A stretch of DNA of 54,233 bases from an uncultured Clostridiaceae bacterium (lineage in GTDB: Bacteria; Bacillota; Clostridia; Lachnospirales; Lachnospiraceae): the NCBI GenBank assembly GCA_958441075.1, contig CAUCBQ010000001.1, positions 1-54,233 on the forward strand. Reading direction: 5' to 3'. Position 1 is the first letter of the stretch. Every line of letters begins with the position of its first letter. Positions 1 through 8,513 of the stretch are shown one piece after another. Under the pieces are notes generated by a model, which saw nothing but the letters and a program-made list of their open reading frames with translations, made no database searches and was not told the DNA's origin. A program made the position numbers and the translations under genes.

Positions 1-73
1 TTTTCAGGGTTTTACATACTGTTTAATCTTCAATTTTCAAGGATCTTTGCTGTTGCTCACAAGCAACTTTGAT
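1..73 (-). other. rRNA-operon leader-like sequence
   Basis: Read on the minus strand, this stretch contains gatccttgaaaattgaag, which resembles the conserved leader or spacer found before 16S rRNA in clostridial rrn operons. It lies directly downstream of two strong promoters that point off the left edge. No rRNA sequence itself is in the window, so the assignment is inferred. Confidence 0.5.
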
Positions 74-186
74 AGTTTATCATAAGTCGTTTTGTTTGTC
101 AACAACTTTTTTATTTTATTTTTTGTTGTTGTTTTTATTTTCAACAGCAACTTTTATATCTTATCACAAGCAGCTGTATCTGTCAA
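74..186 (-). promoter_or_regulatory. Tandem sigma-A promoters, probably rRNA P1 and P2
   Basis: Two promoters lie in series on the minus strand. P1 has -35 TTGACA (181-186) and -10 TAAGAT (158-163). P2 has -35 TTGACA (97-102) and -10 TAAACT (74-79). Both spacers are exactly 17 bp. The copies also share the flanking words aaagttgttgaca and aaagttgct, so they look like a duplicated promoter unit. Perfect -35 boxes in tandem in AT-rich DNA are typical of stable-RNA operons. Confidence 0.75.
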
Positions 187-461
187 CAACTTTTTGATCT
201 TTTTTCAAGATCATTTCCACTGTTTTCGCAGTGGAACTATAATATAGCATTTTACTGTTTAAATGTCAAGGGAATTTGTCCCATTTTTTTAAACAATTTT
301 TAACCGGATTTTACATTCAAATCACTGACGCTATATATGCCCATTTTACAGGTCCGCTTCTATATCCAGCGGTTTTATAATCAGGCCAGTCAAAATAACT
401 CCAGGCCGATTGATACCTGAATTGTTTGAATTGAAGATATTGTTGATGTAATATGTATATT
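187..461. other. Intergenic region with one hairpin, no gene seen
   Basis: No coding sequence is supported here. It contains a perfect 8-bp inverted repeat TTCCACTG/CAGTGGAA (215-222 and 229-236, 6-nt loop) just upstream of the rRNA-like P1 promoter, and a shorter GATCTT/AAGATC repeat beside it (196-212). Neither is followed by a convincing T-run on either strand, so they are not called terminators. Confidence 0.5.
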
Positions 462-493
462 AAAAATGCGCTCCCGTAAATACACGGCAGCGC
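462..493 (-). terminator. Rho-independent terminator after cvpA
   Basis: Minus-strand stem GCGCT-G-CCGT / ACGG-G-AGCGC (468-493) is followed by ATTTTTA. It lies 17 bp after the stop codon of the CvpA-family gene and closes the pfkA-dnaX-recR transcription unit. Confidence 0.75.
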
Positions 494-509
494 AAATATG
501 CAGTCTTTA

Positions 510-1226
510 CTAAAATTTCCCTCTTATAAAGCTGCTAAGCACAAAATCCAAAGGATTATATTGATATAGAAAAGACAGCCAGTCGCTGGCATTAATCTGC
601 TGTTCAAGAAACTGTCCCACAGGTGCAGCCCCAAAAAACTTCAGCACAACTCCGGCAATCCATAAAATCAGAAGTCCCTGAGCCAATCCCATAATAGCTC
701 CTGCCAGCTGATTTAAACCGCATATAACGGGAAGCCGTGCAATTAAATCCATCCACCGGATCAAAACACGAATCAAAGCATAACTCATTACAAAAATAAG
801 CGCACTGCAGACTGCATGAATCACCATATCTGCCAGACAGGTGGTGATATATTCTGCAAACCGATCCACTCCCAGAATATTATAAAACTCGCTGTTGTTA
901 TTTTCAATCAGAATATCCTTTATGGTCTGGGGCAATTTCAGCCCTTCAATGATCGTTCTCTGAGACGCAGGAGCTTGTACATCTCCCTCCCCTGCTTCTT
1001 CCCAGCCAGATACTGCCAAAATAACCTCCGCTGCCCGACCGCGTATCTGAGGATTGGTTTCAATAAATTCTGTCACTGTCGGTGTAGCTATTTTTACAAA
1101 ACAAAGGGTAAGCACCAGCGCACCTACAGAAACACATTGCCTTAAAAATCCTCTGTGGTGACCATACAAAACCATCCCTATTAAAAATACGGCTGCCGCA
1201 ATGGGCAGCCAATGTTCCATCATCAT
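510..1226 (-). CDS. CvpA family membrane protein
   Basis: A 238-residue integral membrane protein of the CvpA family (named for colicin V production). It has a hydrophobic N-terminus followed by an HHRGFLRQ loop, a polar central stretch (about residues 50-125), and two or three further membrane segments (about 130-205). Family members are widespread and their function is unclear. This one ends a minus-strand run, 23 bp after a HAD phosphatase. The start is uncertain because three ATG codons stand in a row and the ribosome binding site (GAAAGAAG) is weak. Confidence 0.75.
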   Translation of the reverse strand: MMMEHWLPIAAAVFLIGMVLYGHHRGFLRQCVSVGALVLTLCFVKIATPTVTEFIETNPQIRGRAAEVILAVSGWEEAGEGDVQAPASQRTIIEGLKLPQTIKDILIENNNSEFYNILGVDRFAEYITTCLADMVIHAVCSALIFVMSYALIRVLIRWMDLIARLPVICGLNQLAGAIMGLAQGLLILWIAGVVLKFFGAAPVGQFLEQQINASDWLSFLYQYNPLDFVLSSFIRGKF

Positions 1227-1249
1227 GCCTGTACTTCTTTCAGTCTTTA

Positions 1250-2080
1250 TTATGTGAGTACCCAGGTTCGGATGGCAGCTGCCACTCCGTCCTGGTCATT
1301 TGTAAGTGTTACCTCATCTGCTGCTTCTTTTATCTGGTCAGAAGCATTTCCCATAGCAACCCCAATTCCAGCTGCTTTAAGCATAGAAATATCATTTTCT
1401 CCATCTCCAAAGGCCATGGTTTCTTCTCTGGGGATGCCAAGATAGTCTGCCAACCATAAAAGCGCATTTCCCTTTGTGGCCTCTTCTGCATTTATTTCCA
1501 GATTATTATACATGGACGAGCTGATGGCAAGTCCCCCAACAGCAGACAGCTTCTCCCGCAAAACTTCCTTATCTGAAAGATCTGCCAGAAAAATATTTAT
1601 CTTCTCAGCGCAATTTTTTGTTTCTGTCATATACTGATAAACATCCGGCACTACATCTCTGGTCGCCCGAACCAGCTTTTGAACCGCGGGACTTATTCCA
1701 AATTCTTCCATATGTTCGAAGAAACTGGGCTGCGTAATACCGCGGCCCTGTACATATGGGTCATACATAACATGATAATGTCTTACTATATCCAGAATCC
1801 TAAGAGCCTGTTCATTGGAAAGAACACACTGGCTTAACCGCTTCCCGGTTTCCAGATCAACCACTGCTCCCCCATTGGTTGTAATGGCATAGCGAACTCC
1901 GGGAATCGAACGAAGCTTCTCCGGAATCCCATCCGCAGGGCGTCCGGTGGTTGGTACAACCTGTATGCCCTGACGAGTACATTCCGCCAAAGCCTGTATA
2001 TTGTTCTCTGACAACCGCTTCTGATCATCTAAAAGTGTACCGTCCAAATCCAGTGCAATCAGACGAATCTGTTTTTTCAT
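1250..2080 (-). CDS. Cof-type HAD-IIB family phosphatase
   Basis: This 276-residue protein has the HAD nucleophile motif DLDGTLLDD (residues 11-19) and the C-terminal GDGENDISML motif. A large cap between them is typical of Cof/YidA-type sugar-phosphate phosphatases. The length and motif order fit subfamily IIB. Its start codon overlaps the stop of the upstream TPR gene (ATGA), with GAGGAG just before it, so the two are probably translationally coupled. The substrate cannot be deduced from sequence. Confidence 0.9.
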   Translation of the reverse strand: MKKQIRLIALDLDGTLLDDQKRLSENNIQALAECTRQGIQVVPTTGRPADGIPEKLRSIPGVRYAITTNGGAVVDLETGKRLSQCVLSNEQALRILDIVRHYHVMYDPYVQGRGITQPSFFEHMEEFGISPAVQKLVRATRDVVPDVYQYMTETKNCAEKINIFLADLSDKEVLREKLSAVGGLAISSSMYNNLEINAEEATKGNALLWLADYLGIPREETMAFGDGENDISMLKAAGIGVAMGNASDQIKEAADEVTLTNDQDGVAAAIRTWVLT

Positions 2081-4122
2081 ATAAAATGCTCCTCTTTTAA
2101 AATAAGAAGTCCTGCTTTGTCATATTTGGAAGAGAAAATCCCTGTCATCTTTTTAATCAATGACGGATTTTCCGCTTTATCTGCTGCCTCTTCAATCAAA
2201 GCCTCTGCCGCAGCCTTTGTCAGCTTTTCTCCATCCTCTTCCATGATTTCAATTCTCTCATAAAGAGCCAGCATACTCTTACCGGAAATACTGCAGTCAA
2301 TACTGCTGGCATATTCACAGGCATATTTTGCAAATTCATCAATATCCATTTCCTGCTCCGGTTCCTCAAAAACCGGCTCTTTCACAGGCTGTACCGGAGG
2401 TTCCGGAACAAGAGGAATCACTTGTCTGCGTTTAGGGGCAGCCGGCTTCTCCTCCTTTTCAGCATCAGACGGCTGAACGGCCGCCTGATACGCAGGACGG
2501 GACGGAAGAATATCATCCGCTTTCTCTGCATCTTCCTGTTCAGCAACCGTCTTTTGCGGAAGAACGGGCGCTGTGGATGCAGGGTCTTCATGAAGCTTCA
2601 CCGCGCGGACCGGACGGATATCCGGCTCTATGTTTCTGGTCTGCTCCTCTACAGAGGTTCCAATACACTCAAAACGCTTTGCCAGCCCCGGATATGTTCT
2701 GTGGAGTTCTTCCAGACGCTCCGCCGTATCAATCAGCACAACGCTCATACCTGTCTCATCTCTTGCCATAAGCTGATTAAGCTCCTGGAGGATGGATTCA
2801 TTCATATCTCCAGCCTGTTCAATAATCAGATCTTTTCCGGTAAGCTTGTCAGACAGCGTAAAAATTCCTCTGTTATTTAAGCGGGAACCTGTAATCTTTG
2901 CTGCCTGATTCTTAGCTCCTGTTTCCTGATGAATCCGTTTTAACGTCTTTACAGCCAGTTCAAAACCCTTTTCAGGTTCATCCGCTTCGATCATCAGATG
3001 ATTGGAGCCGCTGTATATCGGTCCTTTTTTTAAATGGCGTATATCGGTCAGAACCTGAGTCTGTGCTGCCTGAGTTTCTTCACTGTATCCGTGTTCCTCT
3101 GCCAGACGGGACATCTCCTTTGCAAGATCTTCCTGCACCTCAGCCTCATGTATCCGCGCACGAAGGGTCTCGTCTTCTCCCGCAGATGGCTGGGATACCG
3201 CAGCCGGTTCAGAAGCCATTTCCTGCTCACTGTCAGTTTCTGGCTCTTCCTCCTCCGATTCCTGCACAGCCTCAGAAGAGGCCGGTTCTTCCCCGATCTC
3301 TTCATCCGCAGATACCATCTCATGCTGCTCCTCAGGCTCCTCCCAAATATCCTCTTCCGGTTCAGGTTCTTTTGTATAGGCCGCTTCCTGCTGATACATA
3401 GAATCAGCCTCTGTCTCCGGCTCCTCCTGTGTATTATCCTCATCAATCGGAAGAACCATAGGCTTTTTCTTATTGTACTCTTTTTCCACGGCCTTTAACC
3501 GCGCCTCATACTTACCCTTGTTTTCCACCAGATCCATCTGATACTCTGTAAGGGGGGCATACTGAACCTTTAAATCAATCGCCTTATCTACATACTTTCC
3601 TGTACCGAACATAAGCATAATCTTATCACAGGTCATCACACAAAGCTGCTCCATATGAGCCGCATTGTAAAGCTCTGCCAGTTCATAAAGCCATTTCTCA
3701 TCCAGCTCTACATTGCAGTACTGCTCCAGAGTATGAATCAGCTGTTCTACCGGGGCTCCCTTGGCTCCCAAAATCAAATACCGCAAAATATACTGCCTGG
3801 GGTCTTCCGGAGCCAGCTCGCAAAATTCCCGGTAATAATCCTCTGCTTCATCCGGACTTCCCTCTTTGATTGCCAGTTCTGCCAGCTTATACAAAAGGCG
3901 TTTTCCCATAGGTGCCCGCTCAAAGGCCAAAAGAAGAATATCCTTTGCCTCCTGATATTCTCTATTTTTTTCATAAACCCCGGAAACCATGGACAGGATA
4001 TTGATATTGCGGACTCTTCTCCAGTCAATGGTATCCGCAATCTTCATAGCTGTCTCAAAATCTTCTGAGGCAATCTTCTTCTTAATCTGATCAATCCTTA
4101 AATTAAACTCATATTTATCCAT
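2077..4122 (-). CDS. TPR protein with a degenerate AAA+-like domain
   Basis: A 681-residue protein of unknown function. The N-terminal third (about 1-215) has TPR-like helical pairs. A very acidic Glu-rich linker (about 225-345) follows, then a segment (about 365-490) resembling a CbbX-type AAA+ core: a Walker-B-like DLIIEQAG, a sensor-1-like SVVLID, and YPGLAKRF, which resembles the NPGL-RF motif of CbbX proteins. No Walker A lysine motif is visible, so ATP hydrolysis is doubtful. A helical C-terminal domain ends the protein. The fourth codon (ATG at 4122) is chosen because GGGAG sits 9 nt upstream. The gene lies between recR and a HAD phosphatase gene and appears co-transcribed. Confidence 0.7.
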   Translation of the reverse strand: MDKYEFNLRIDQIKKKIASEDFETAMKIADTIDWRRVRNINILSMVSGVYEKNREYQEAKDILLLAFERAPMGKRLLYKLAELAIKEGSPDEAEDYYREFCELAPEDPRQYILRYLILGAKGAPVEQLIHTLEQYCNVELDEKWLYELAELYNAAHMEQLCVMTCDKIMLMFGTGKYVDKAIDLKVQYAPLTEYQMDLVENKGKYEARLKAVEKEYNKKKPMVLPIDEDNTQEEPETEADSMYQQEAAYTKEPEPEEDIWEEPEEQHEMVSADEEIGEEPASSEAVQESEEEEPETDSEQEMASEPAAVSQPSAGEDETLRARIHEAEVQEDLAKEMSRLAEEHGYSEETQAAQTQVLTDIRHLKKGPIYSGSNHLMIEADEPEKGFELAVKTLKRIHQETGAKNQAAKITGSRLNNRGIFTLSDKLTGKDLIIEQAGDMNESILQELNQLMARDETGMSVVLIDTAERLEELHRTYPGLAKRFECIGTSVEEQTRNIEPDIRPVRAVKLHEDPASTAPVLPQKTVAEQEDAEKADDILPSRPAYQAAVQPSDAEKEEKPAAPKRRQVIPLVPEPPVQPVKEPVFEEPEQEMDIDEFAKYACEYASSIDCSISGKSMLALYERIEIMEEDGEKLTKAAAEALIEEAADKAENPSLIKKMTGIFSSKYDKAGLLILKEEHFI

Positions 4123-4152
4123 CTTATGCATCTCCCTGCCGTAAGCGGCATT

Positions 4153-4749
4153 TTAAAGCTCGGTCCTTCCTTCCAGTGCCCGAAGCAGCGTTACTTCGTC
4201 AATGTATTCCAGATCTCCGCCTACGGGCACACCGCTGGCAATCCGGGTAACTTTAATTCCGGTAGGCTTTATCAGCTTGCTGATATACATAGCTGTCGTT
4301 TCACCTTCCAGACTGGAATTGGTTGCAATAATAACTTCCTCCACATCAGACTGAAGGCGCTGCATCAGCTCCTTCAGCTTAATATCATTGGGGCCAATCC
4401 CCAACATGGGGGAAATAGCTCCATGGAGTACATGGTAGACTCCGTTATATTTGCCGGTTTTCTCATAGGCCGCCAGGTCACGGGTATTTTCCACCACCAT
4501 AATAGTGCTGTGGTCGCGTTTTGCACTGCTGCAAATCGGGCAAAGTTCTTTGTCTGTGAGCGTAAAACACTCTTTGCAGTAGCGTACATTATTTCTGGCG
4601 CCTGTCATGGCTCCTGCCAACTGTTCTACCTGCTCCTTAGGCATATTTATGATATGAAATGCAAGTCGCTGGGCAGATTTTGCGCCTACTCCGGGGAGCT
4701 TGGACAATTCTTCGATCAGCCTGCTGATCTGACTGCTGTAATAATCCAT
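4153..4749 (-). CDS. recR: Recombination mediator protein RecR
   Basis: This 198-residue protein matches RecR in length. It has an N-terminal helix-hairpin-helix (LPGVGAKSAQRLAFHI), a C4 zinc finger starting CKEC and ending CPIC (about 57-72), and a Toprim domain (VVENTRDLAAYE). RecR works with RecF and RecO to load RecA on gapped DNA. It overlaps the ebfC stop codon by ATGA, the classic dnaX-ebfC-recR arrangement. Confidence 0.97.
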   Translation of the reverse strand: MDYYSSQISRLIEELSKLPGVGAKSAQRLAFHIINMPKEQVEQLAGAMTGARNNVRYCKECFTLTDKELCPICSSAKRDHSTIMVVENTRDLAAYEKTGKYNGVYHVLHGAISPMLGIGPNDIKLKELMQRLQSDVEEVIIATNSSLEGETTAMYISKLIKPTGIKVTRIASGVPVGGDLEYIDEVTLLRALEGRTEL

Positions 4750-5105
4750 CAGAAGGGAAAGCCTCCGCCCAGGGCGCCGCCCAGTCCGCCGGTCAGTCTG
4801 GACATAGCCTCTGCACTGTCAGCCTCCATCTGGCGGAATGCCTCATTAGTGGCTGCCACAATCAGATCCTGAAGCATCTCAATATCATCCGGATCAACCA
4901 CCTCTTCTGCCAGCTTAACAGAAACTACTTCCTTTTTTCCGGACACTGTTACGGTTACGGCCCCGCCGCCTGCTGCTGCTGTGTACTCCTTTTCCTCTAA
5001 TGCCTTTGTTGTTTCCTCCATCTGGCGCTGCATACGCTGTGCCTGCTTCATAAGATTATTCATATTTCCCGGCATACCGCCTGGGAATCCGCCACGTTTT
5101 GCCAT
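4749..5105 (-). CDS. YbaB/EbfC family nucleoid-associated protein
   Basis: A 118-residue DNA-binding protein of the YbaB/EbfC family. It has a Gly/Met-rich N-terminus (MAKRGGFPGGMPGNMNNLMK), a helical segment with MQRQMEE, a beta core (VTVSGKKEVVSVKL), and a Gly-rich tail. The start at 5105 is chosen because GAGGAGG lies just upstream; a longer open frame to 5318 runs through the end of dnaX and is not needed. It sits between dnaX and recR, as in B. subtilis (yaaK). Confidence 0.93.
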   Translation of the reverse strand: MAKRGGFPGGMPGNMNNLMKQAQRMQRQMEETTKALEEKEYTAAAGGGAVTVTVSGKKEVVSVKLAEEVVDPDDIEMLQDLIVAATNEAFRQMEADSAEAMSRLTGGLGGALGGGFPF

Positions 5106-5163
5106 GGTATTGTTCCTCCTCTTTCTGCTTTGGCCTCTGGGGCCTGTTTTATATGAAAATGTG

Positions 5164-6873
5164 TCAGTCTTCGTAAGTAATATCCATATGGATCTTTTCT
5201 TCCAAATCCTCTTTTGTAACGTAAATCGTATCCAGACGTTCGCCCCGGCCAGCCAGTCTGGTCTTAAAATAAATGGATTTGCCGTAGGCAGCCTCCACCT
5301 TGCGCTCCAACTCCCCAATCACAGTGGGGCGCTTCCCCATATCATAGCTCATAGAGTCTAAAAATACAATGGTAAGACAGCCTTCGCCTCCTGGTTCCAC
5401 CATAGTGTCCCTCAGATAAGACCTGGCTCCGCCGCCGATACTGCGGACAATTTTCGCCCATTCATTGCGGATCAGGTTCAGATCCTCCAGCTGGGCCTTC
5501 GGAAGCGAAACCGTTTCTGCCGGTGAAGACAAAACTGCCGGAGCTGCTGACTGCTGACCGCCTGCAGGATCAGGTCCGGCGGACGGCTGACCGGAAAAAC
5601 CGGATGCTCCTGACGGCATACTGCCCGGAAAGGCAGATACACCCGTTGGCTGACCGTCTGAAGTTCCATAAGCTGCCGCACCGTAAGCCGCCTGTCCGGC
5701 GCTGATTTCTCTTGCCTCTATATCCTCTAACTGCTCCTCCAGCTGATGAATACGCTGTAAAACAGAATCCAGATCCGGCTCCATAGCCGGGTGTGTCAGA
5801 CGAATCAAAGCCACTTCCAGCAAAACACGCTTCTGGCTTGCATAACGCAGTTGATTGGACAGGTCCGAAAATACCCGGATATAACGCATGAGGGTATTCC
5901 CATCTGCCCTGGTGCAGTCTTCCTTCAGCTGCTTTAAATTCTCCTCGGACAGATCCACCAGGCCCTCCGGATCATCTGCACTCTGAACCAGAAGGAGATT
6001 CCGCAGATACCAGATAAAATCTGTAACAAACTGTCCCAACTCACGGCCCTGAATTACAATTTCTTCCAGTTCTGTGATACAGTCTCTGGTTCTTCCCTCT
6101 GTAACCGCATTGAACATACGGCTGAATACGCTGGAATCTACCGCTCCAAGAACCTCAAGGGCATTTTCATAGGTAAGAAGCCTTCCATAATGAAAGGCAA
6201 CACACTGATCCAAAAGACTCAATGCATCACGCAGAGAACCGTCAGCAGCCTTTGCAATATACATTAACGCTTTATCCTCTGCCTGAATCTGTTCCGCCTG
6301 TGTCAGCTCTCTTAACCTGTCTGCAATGGTTTCCAGAGAAATTCGCTTAAAATCATACCTCTGACACCGGGATAAAATCGTAATGGGTATCTTGTGAACC
6401 TCAGTAGTTGCCAGAATAAAAATCACATAGGACGGCGGCTCCTCCAATGTTTTTAACAAAGCATTAAACGCTCCTATAGAGAGCATATGAACCTCGTCAA
6501 TGATGTAAACTCTGTATTTTCCCTCTGTAGGGGGATACTGCACCTGTTCTCTGATATCACGGATGTTTTCCACACCATTATTGGATGCTGCATCAATCTC
6601 CACTACATTCATAGAGCTTCCCTCTAAAATGGAGCGGCAGGATGCACACTGGTTGCACGGGCTTCCGTCTATGGGATGCTCACAGTTTACCGCCCTGGCA
6701 TAAATTTTAGCGATACTGGTTTTTCCTGTACCTCTGGTTCCGCAGAACAGATATGCATGACCAATCCTGTCTGAGGTAATCTGGTTTTTTAGTGTCTGTA
6801 CCACCGGGTCCTGACCCTTAACGTCCTCAAAGGACGAAGGGCGCCACTTCCGGTATAAAGCCATATACGACAT
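5164..6873 (-). CDS. dnaX: DNA polymerase III subunit gamma/tau
   Basis: A 569-residue clamp-loader ATPase. It has the MALYRKWRP start, Walker A GTRGTGKT (45-52), a four-cysteine zinc site (C64, C73, C76, C79), DEVHML and the SRC arginine-finger region. A Gly/Ala/Pro/Ser-rich linker (about 400-455) leads to a C-terminal tau-like domain. AAGGAG lies 8 nt before the ATG. It starts 12 bp after pfkA, an unusual neighbour, and is followed by ebfC. No clear slippery site for a shorter gamma product was found. Confidence 0.96.
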   Translation of the reverse strand: MSYMALYRKWRPSSFEDVKGQDPVVQTLKNQITSDRIGHAYLFCGTRGTGKTSIAKIYARAVNCEHPIDGSPCNQCASCRSILEGSSMNVVEIDAASNNGVENIRDIREQVQYPPTEGKYRVYIIDEVHMLSIGAFNALLKTLEEPPSYVIFILATTEVHKIPITILSRCQRYDFKRISLETIADRLRELTQAEQIQAEDKALMYIAKAADGSLRDALSLLDQCVAFHYGRLLTYENALEVLGAVDSSVFSRMFNAVTEGRTRDCITELEEIVIQGRELGQFVTDFIWYLRNLLLVQSADDPEGLVDLSEENLKQLKEDCTRADGNTLMRYIRVFSDLSNQLRYASQKRVLLEVALIRLTHPAMEPDLDSVLQRIHQLEEQLEDIEAREISAGQAAYGAAAYGTSDGQPTGVSAFPGSMPSGASGFSGQPSAGPDPAGGQQSAAPAVLSSPAETVSLPKAQLEDLNLIRNEWAKIVRSIGGGARSYLRDTMVEPGGEGCLTIVFLDSMSYDMGKRPTVIGELERKVEAAYGKSIYFKTRLAGRGERLDTIYVTKEDLEEKIHMDITYED

Positions 6874-6885
6874 AGGGCCTGCTCC

Positions 6886-7965
6886 TTATTCGTCTCCGAA
6901 ACTGATCCCAATCATTTTAGCTTCCTTTATCATGGAACAGTCTGGATCTACGGTCTTTAATTTACCCGCCACCTCAGAGAGAGGCACTTTGGTAATCTCA
7001 TTATTTTTCAAAGCTACCATATAGCCGTATTCCTCATCTGCAATCAGTCTGGCTGCCGCTGCTCCCAGTCTGGTTGCAAGAACACGGTCATAAGGACATG
7101 GTTCCCCGCCCCTCTGCATATGTCCCGGAACTGTGACGCGGACTTCACTTCCAGTTACCTCCTGAATCCTGGCCCCGATCTCATAAGCAACAGACGGATA
7201 GACCACTCTGTTCTTCTTCTTTTCTTTTAATTCCTTCTTGGTCATGCTGGCATCCTCTTTTGATATGGCTCCCTCTGCCACTGCCAGGATGGAAAAACGC
7301 TTGCCTGCCCTGGAGCGCTTTGTGATCGCATCGCAGACTACGTTAATGTCATATGGAATTTCAGGAAGAAGGATAATATCGGCCCCTCCCGAAATACCTG
7401 CATAAAGGGTAAGCCAGCCTACCTTATGGCCCATAACCTCTACGATAAAAACACGGCCATGGGACGCGGCTGTGGTATGGATACAGTCAATAGCATTGGT
7501 AGCAATCTCCACTGCACTGTGAAACCCAAAGGTCATATCGGTTCCCCAAAGGTCATTATCTATCGTTTTGGGAAGAGAAACTACATTAAGACCTTCCTCA
7601 CTGAGAAGATTGGCTGTTTTCTGGCTTCCGTTTCCGCCTAAGACTACCAGACAGCTGAGCTTCAGCTTACGGTAGGTGTGCTTCATAGATTCTACCTTGT
7701 CCAGACCATTCTCGTCCGGCACCCGCATCTGCTTAAAAGGCTGGCGTGAGGTTCCCAGGATCGTTCCTCCCTGGGTGAGAATACCGGAAAAATCAGAGGG
7801 CTTCATGATGTGATAATCCGCATACATCAGGCCCTTATAGCCGTCCTCGAAACCAATGATCTCTACATCATCAAACATATTGTATAAGGATTTTGCCACG
7901 CCGCGCATAGTGGCGTTTAATGCCTGGCAGTCGCCGCCGCTGGTTAAGATTCCTATTCTTCTCAT
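6886..7965 (-). CDS. 6-phosphofructokinase
   Basis: This 359-residue enzyme phosphorylates fructose 6-phosphate in glycolysis. Family motifs are GGDCQALNA (11-19), GGNGS (110-114) and PKTIDND (132-138). Compared with E. coli PfkA, the Asp of GGDGS is Asn, and the Gly of PGTIDND is Lys. The Lys is common in PPi-dependent and long-branch PFKs, while Gly at the position equivalent to E. coli 104 favours ATP, so the phosphate donor is best left open. The start at 7965 has GGAGG 8 nt upstream; an ATG five codons earlier overlaps this site. Confidence 0.92.
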   Translation of the reverse strand: MRRIGILTSGGDCQALNATMRGVAKSLYNMFDDVEIIGFEDGYKGLMYADYHIMKPSDFSGILTQGGTILGTSRQPFKQMRVPDENGLDKVESMKHTYRKLKLSCLVVLGGNGSQKTANLLSEEGLNVVSLPKTIDNDLWGTDMTFGFHSAVEIATNAIDCIHTTAASHGRVFIVEVMGHKVGWLTLYAGISGGADIILLPEIPYDINVVCDAITKRSRAGKRFSILAVAEGAISKEDASMTKKELKEKKKNRVVYPSVAYEIGARIQEVTGSEVRVTVPGHMQRGGEPCPYDRVLATRLGAAAARLIADEEYGYMVALKNNEITKVPLSEVAGKLKTVDPDCSMIKEAKMIGISFGDE

Positions 7966-8039
7966 ATTGCGTTCCTCCATTTCAGAGTGTCAGACTCTGC
8001 ATATCCTCTTTTTTAACACCGATACACAGGAATGGTTAT

Positions 8040-8085
8040 ATTATACCCATTTTGTAATTATAGCGCAAAGGGAATATGGGGGCAA
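8040..8085 (-). promoter_or_regulatory. Two overlapping promoters for pfkA-dnaX
   Basis: Two sigma-A promoters are seen on the minus strand. One is TTGCGC (8063-8068), 17 bp, TATAAT (8040-8045). The other is TTGCCC (8080-8085), 17 bp, TATAAT (8057-8062). They lie just downstream of the SRP RNA terminator and about 75-90 bp before pfkA. Confidence 0.65.
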
Positions 8086-8100
8086 GTGCAAAATGAAAAC

Positions 8101-8150
8101 GAAAAAAGACCTGAGAATGCATCGAAATCCACGCTGCTCTTTCTCAGGTC
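8101..8150 (-). terminator. Terminator of the SRP RNA gene
   Basis: The minus-strand stem GACCTGAGAA (8141-8150) pairs with TTCTCAGGTC (8108-8117) and is followed by six T residues. It lies about 20 nt after the predicted SRP RNA 3' end. Confidence 0.9.
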
Positions 8151-8169
8151 CCTCATATATTCATTATAA

Positions 8170-8437
8170 AATCCACGCACCTTGCTTTGTGCAGGCATCA
8201 CGGACGTTACTCATGCAGTTAGCTCGATCCAGGCTGCCTTACGGCACACGAGAGCTTCTGCTTAGTGCTGCTACATTCCTGTCCTGACACGGTTCACAGA
8301 TTCCCGTTGCGTAAGACCCAAACGTCAACGCCACTTACACAAGGCAGCTCCGCAACGTGTTGCCCGAGGCAAGGTATCACCCCTGCTGGAGCGGATTGCA
8401 GGTTCAGGGCACCGCTATCTCCCCGGCTGCGTGGAAA
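8170..8437 (-). ncRNA. ffs: Signal recognition particle RNA, large bacterial type
   Basis: The minus strand carries the conserved SRP domain: gtgaaccgtgtcagg, a GGAA tetraloop (8276-8279) closed by ACA/TGT, then tagcagcactaag, and a downstream block with cctggatcgagctaac as in B. subtilis scRNA. The ends pair (TCCACGC at 8429-8435 with GCGTGGA at 8172-8178), giving a length of about 268 nt, close to the B. subtilis 6S-like scRNA with an Alu domain. It has its own promoter and terminator. The ends are estimates from pairing. Short open frames over this region are not genes. Confidence 0.93.
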
Positions 8438-8471
8438 GCTTATGACTGGGTTATAAATGAATTGCCTATTT

Positions 8472-8500
8472 AGTATAGCGTTGGGGGGCGGGTTTGTCAA
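8472..8500 (-). promoter_or_regulatory. Promoter of SRP RNA
   Basis: Minus-strand TTGACA (8495-8500), a 17-bp C-rich spacer and TATACT (8472-8477) form a near-consensus sigma-A promoter. Transcription would start near 8465, giving a short 5' leader to be trimmed. It begins 13 bp after the glycerate kinase stop codon. Confidence 0.85.
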
Positions 8501-8513
8501 GGCTATTTAAACC

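Noticed and set aside
3034..3498. Arg/Leu-rich frames within the TPR gene
   Set aside because: They arise from the repetitive Glu-rich linker codons read in other frames.
4126..4872. 248-residue plus-strand frame
   Set aside because: It is antisense to recR and ebfC, which are certain genes.
5164..6873. Programmed frameshift in dnaX producing gamma
   Set aside because: No clear slippery heptamer with a following hairpin was found, although the check was by eye.
8265..8500. Short open frames on both strands (60-70 aa)
   Set aside because: They lie over the SRP RNA and its promoter and have no ribosome binding sites.
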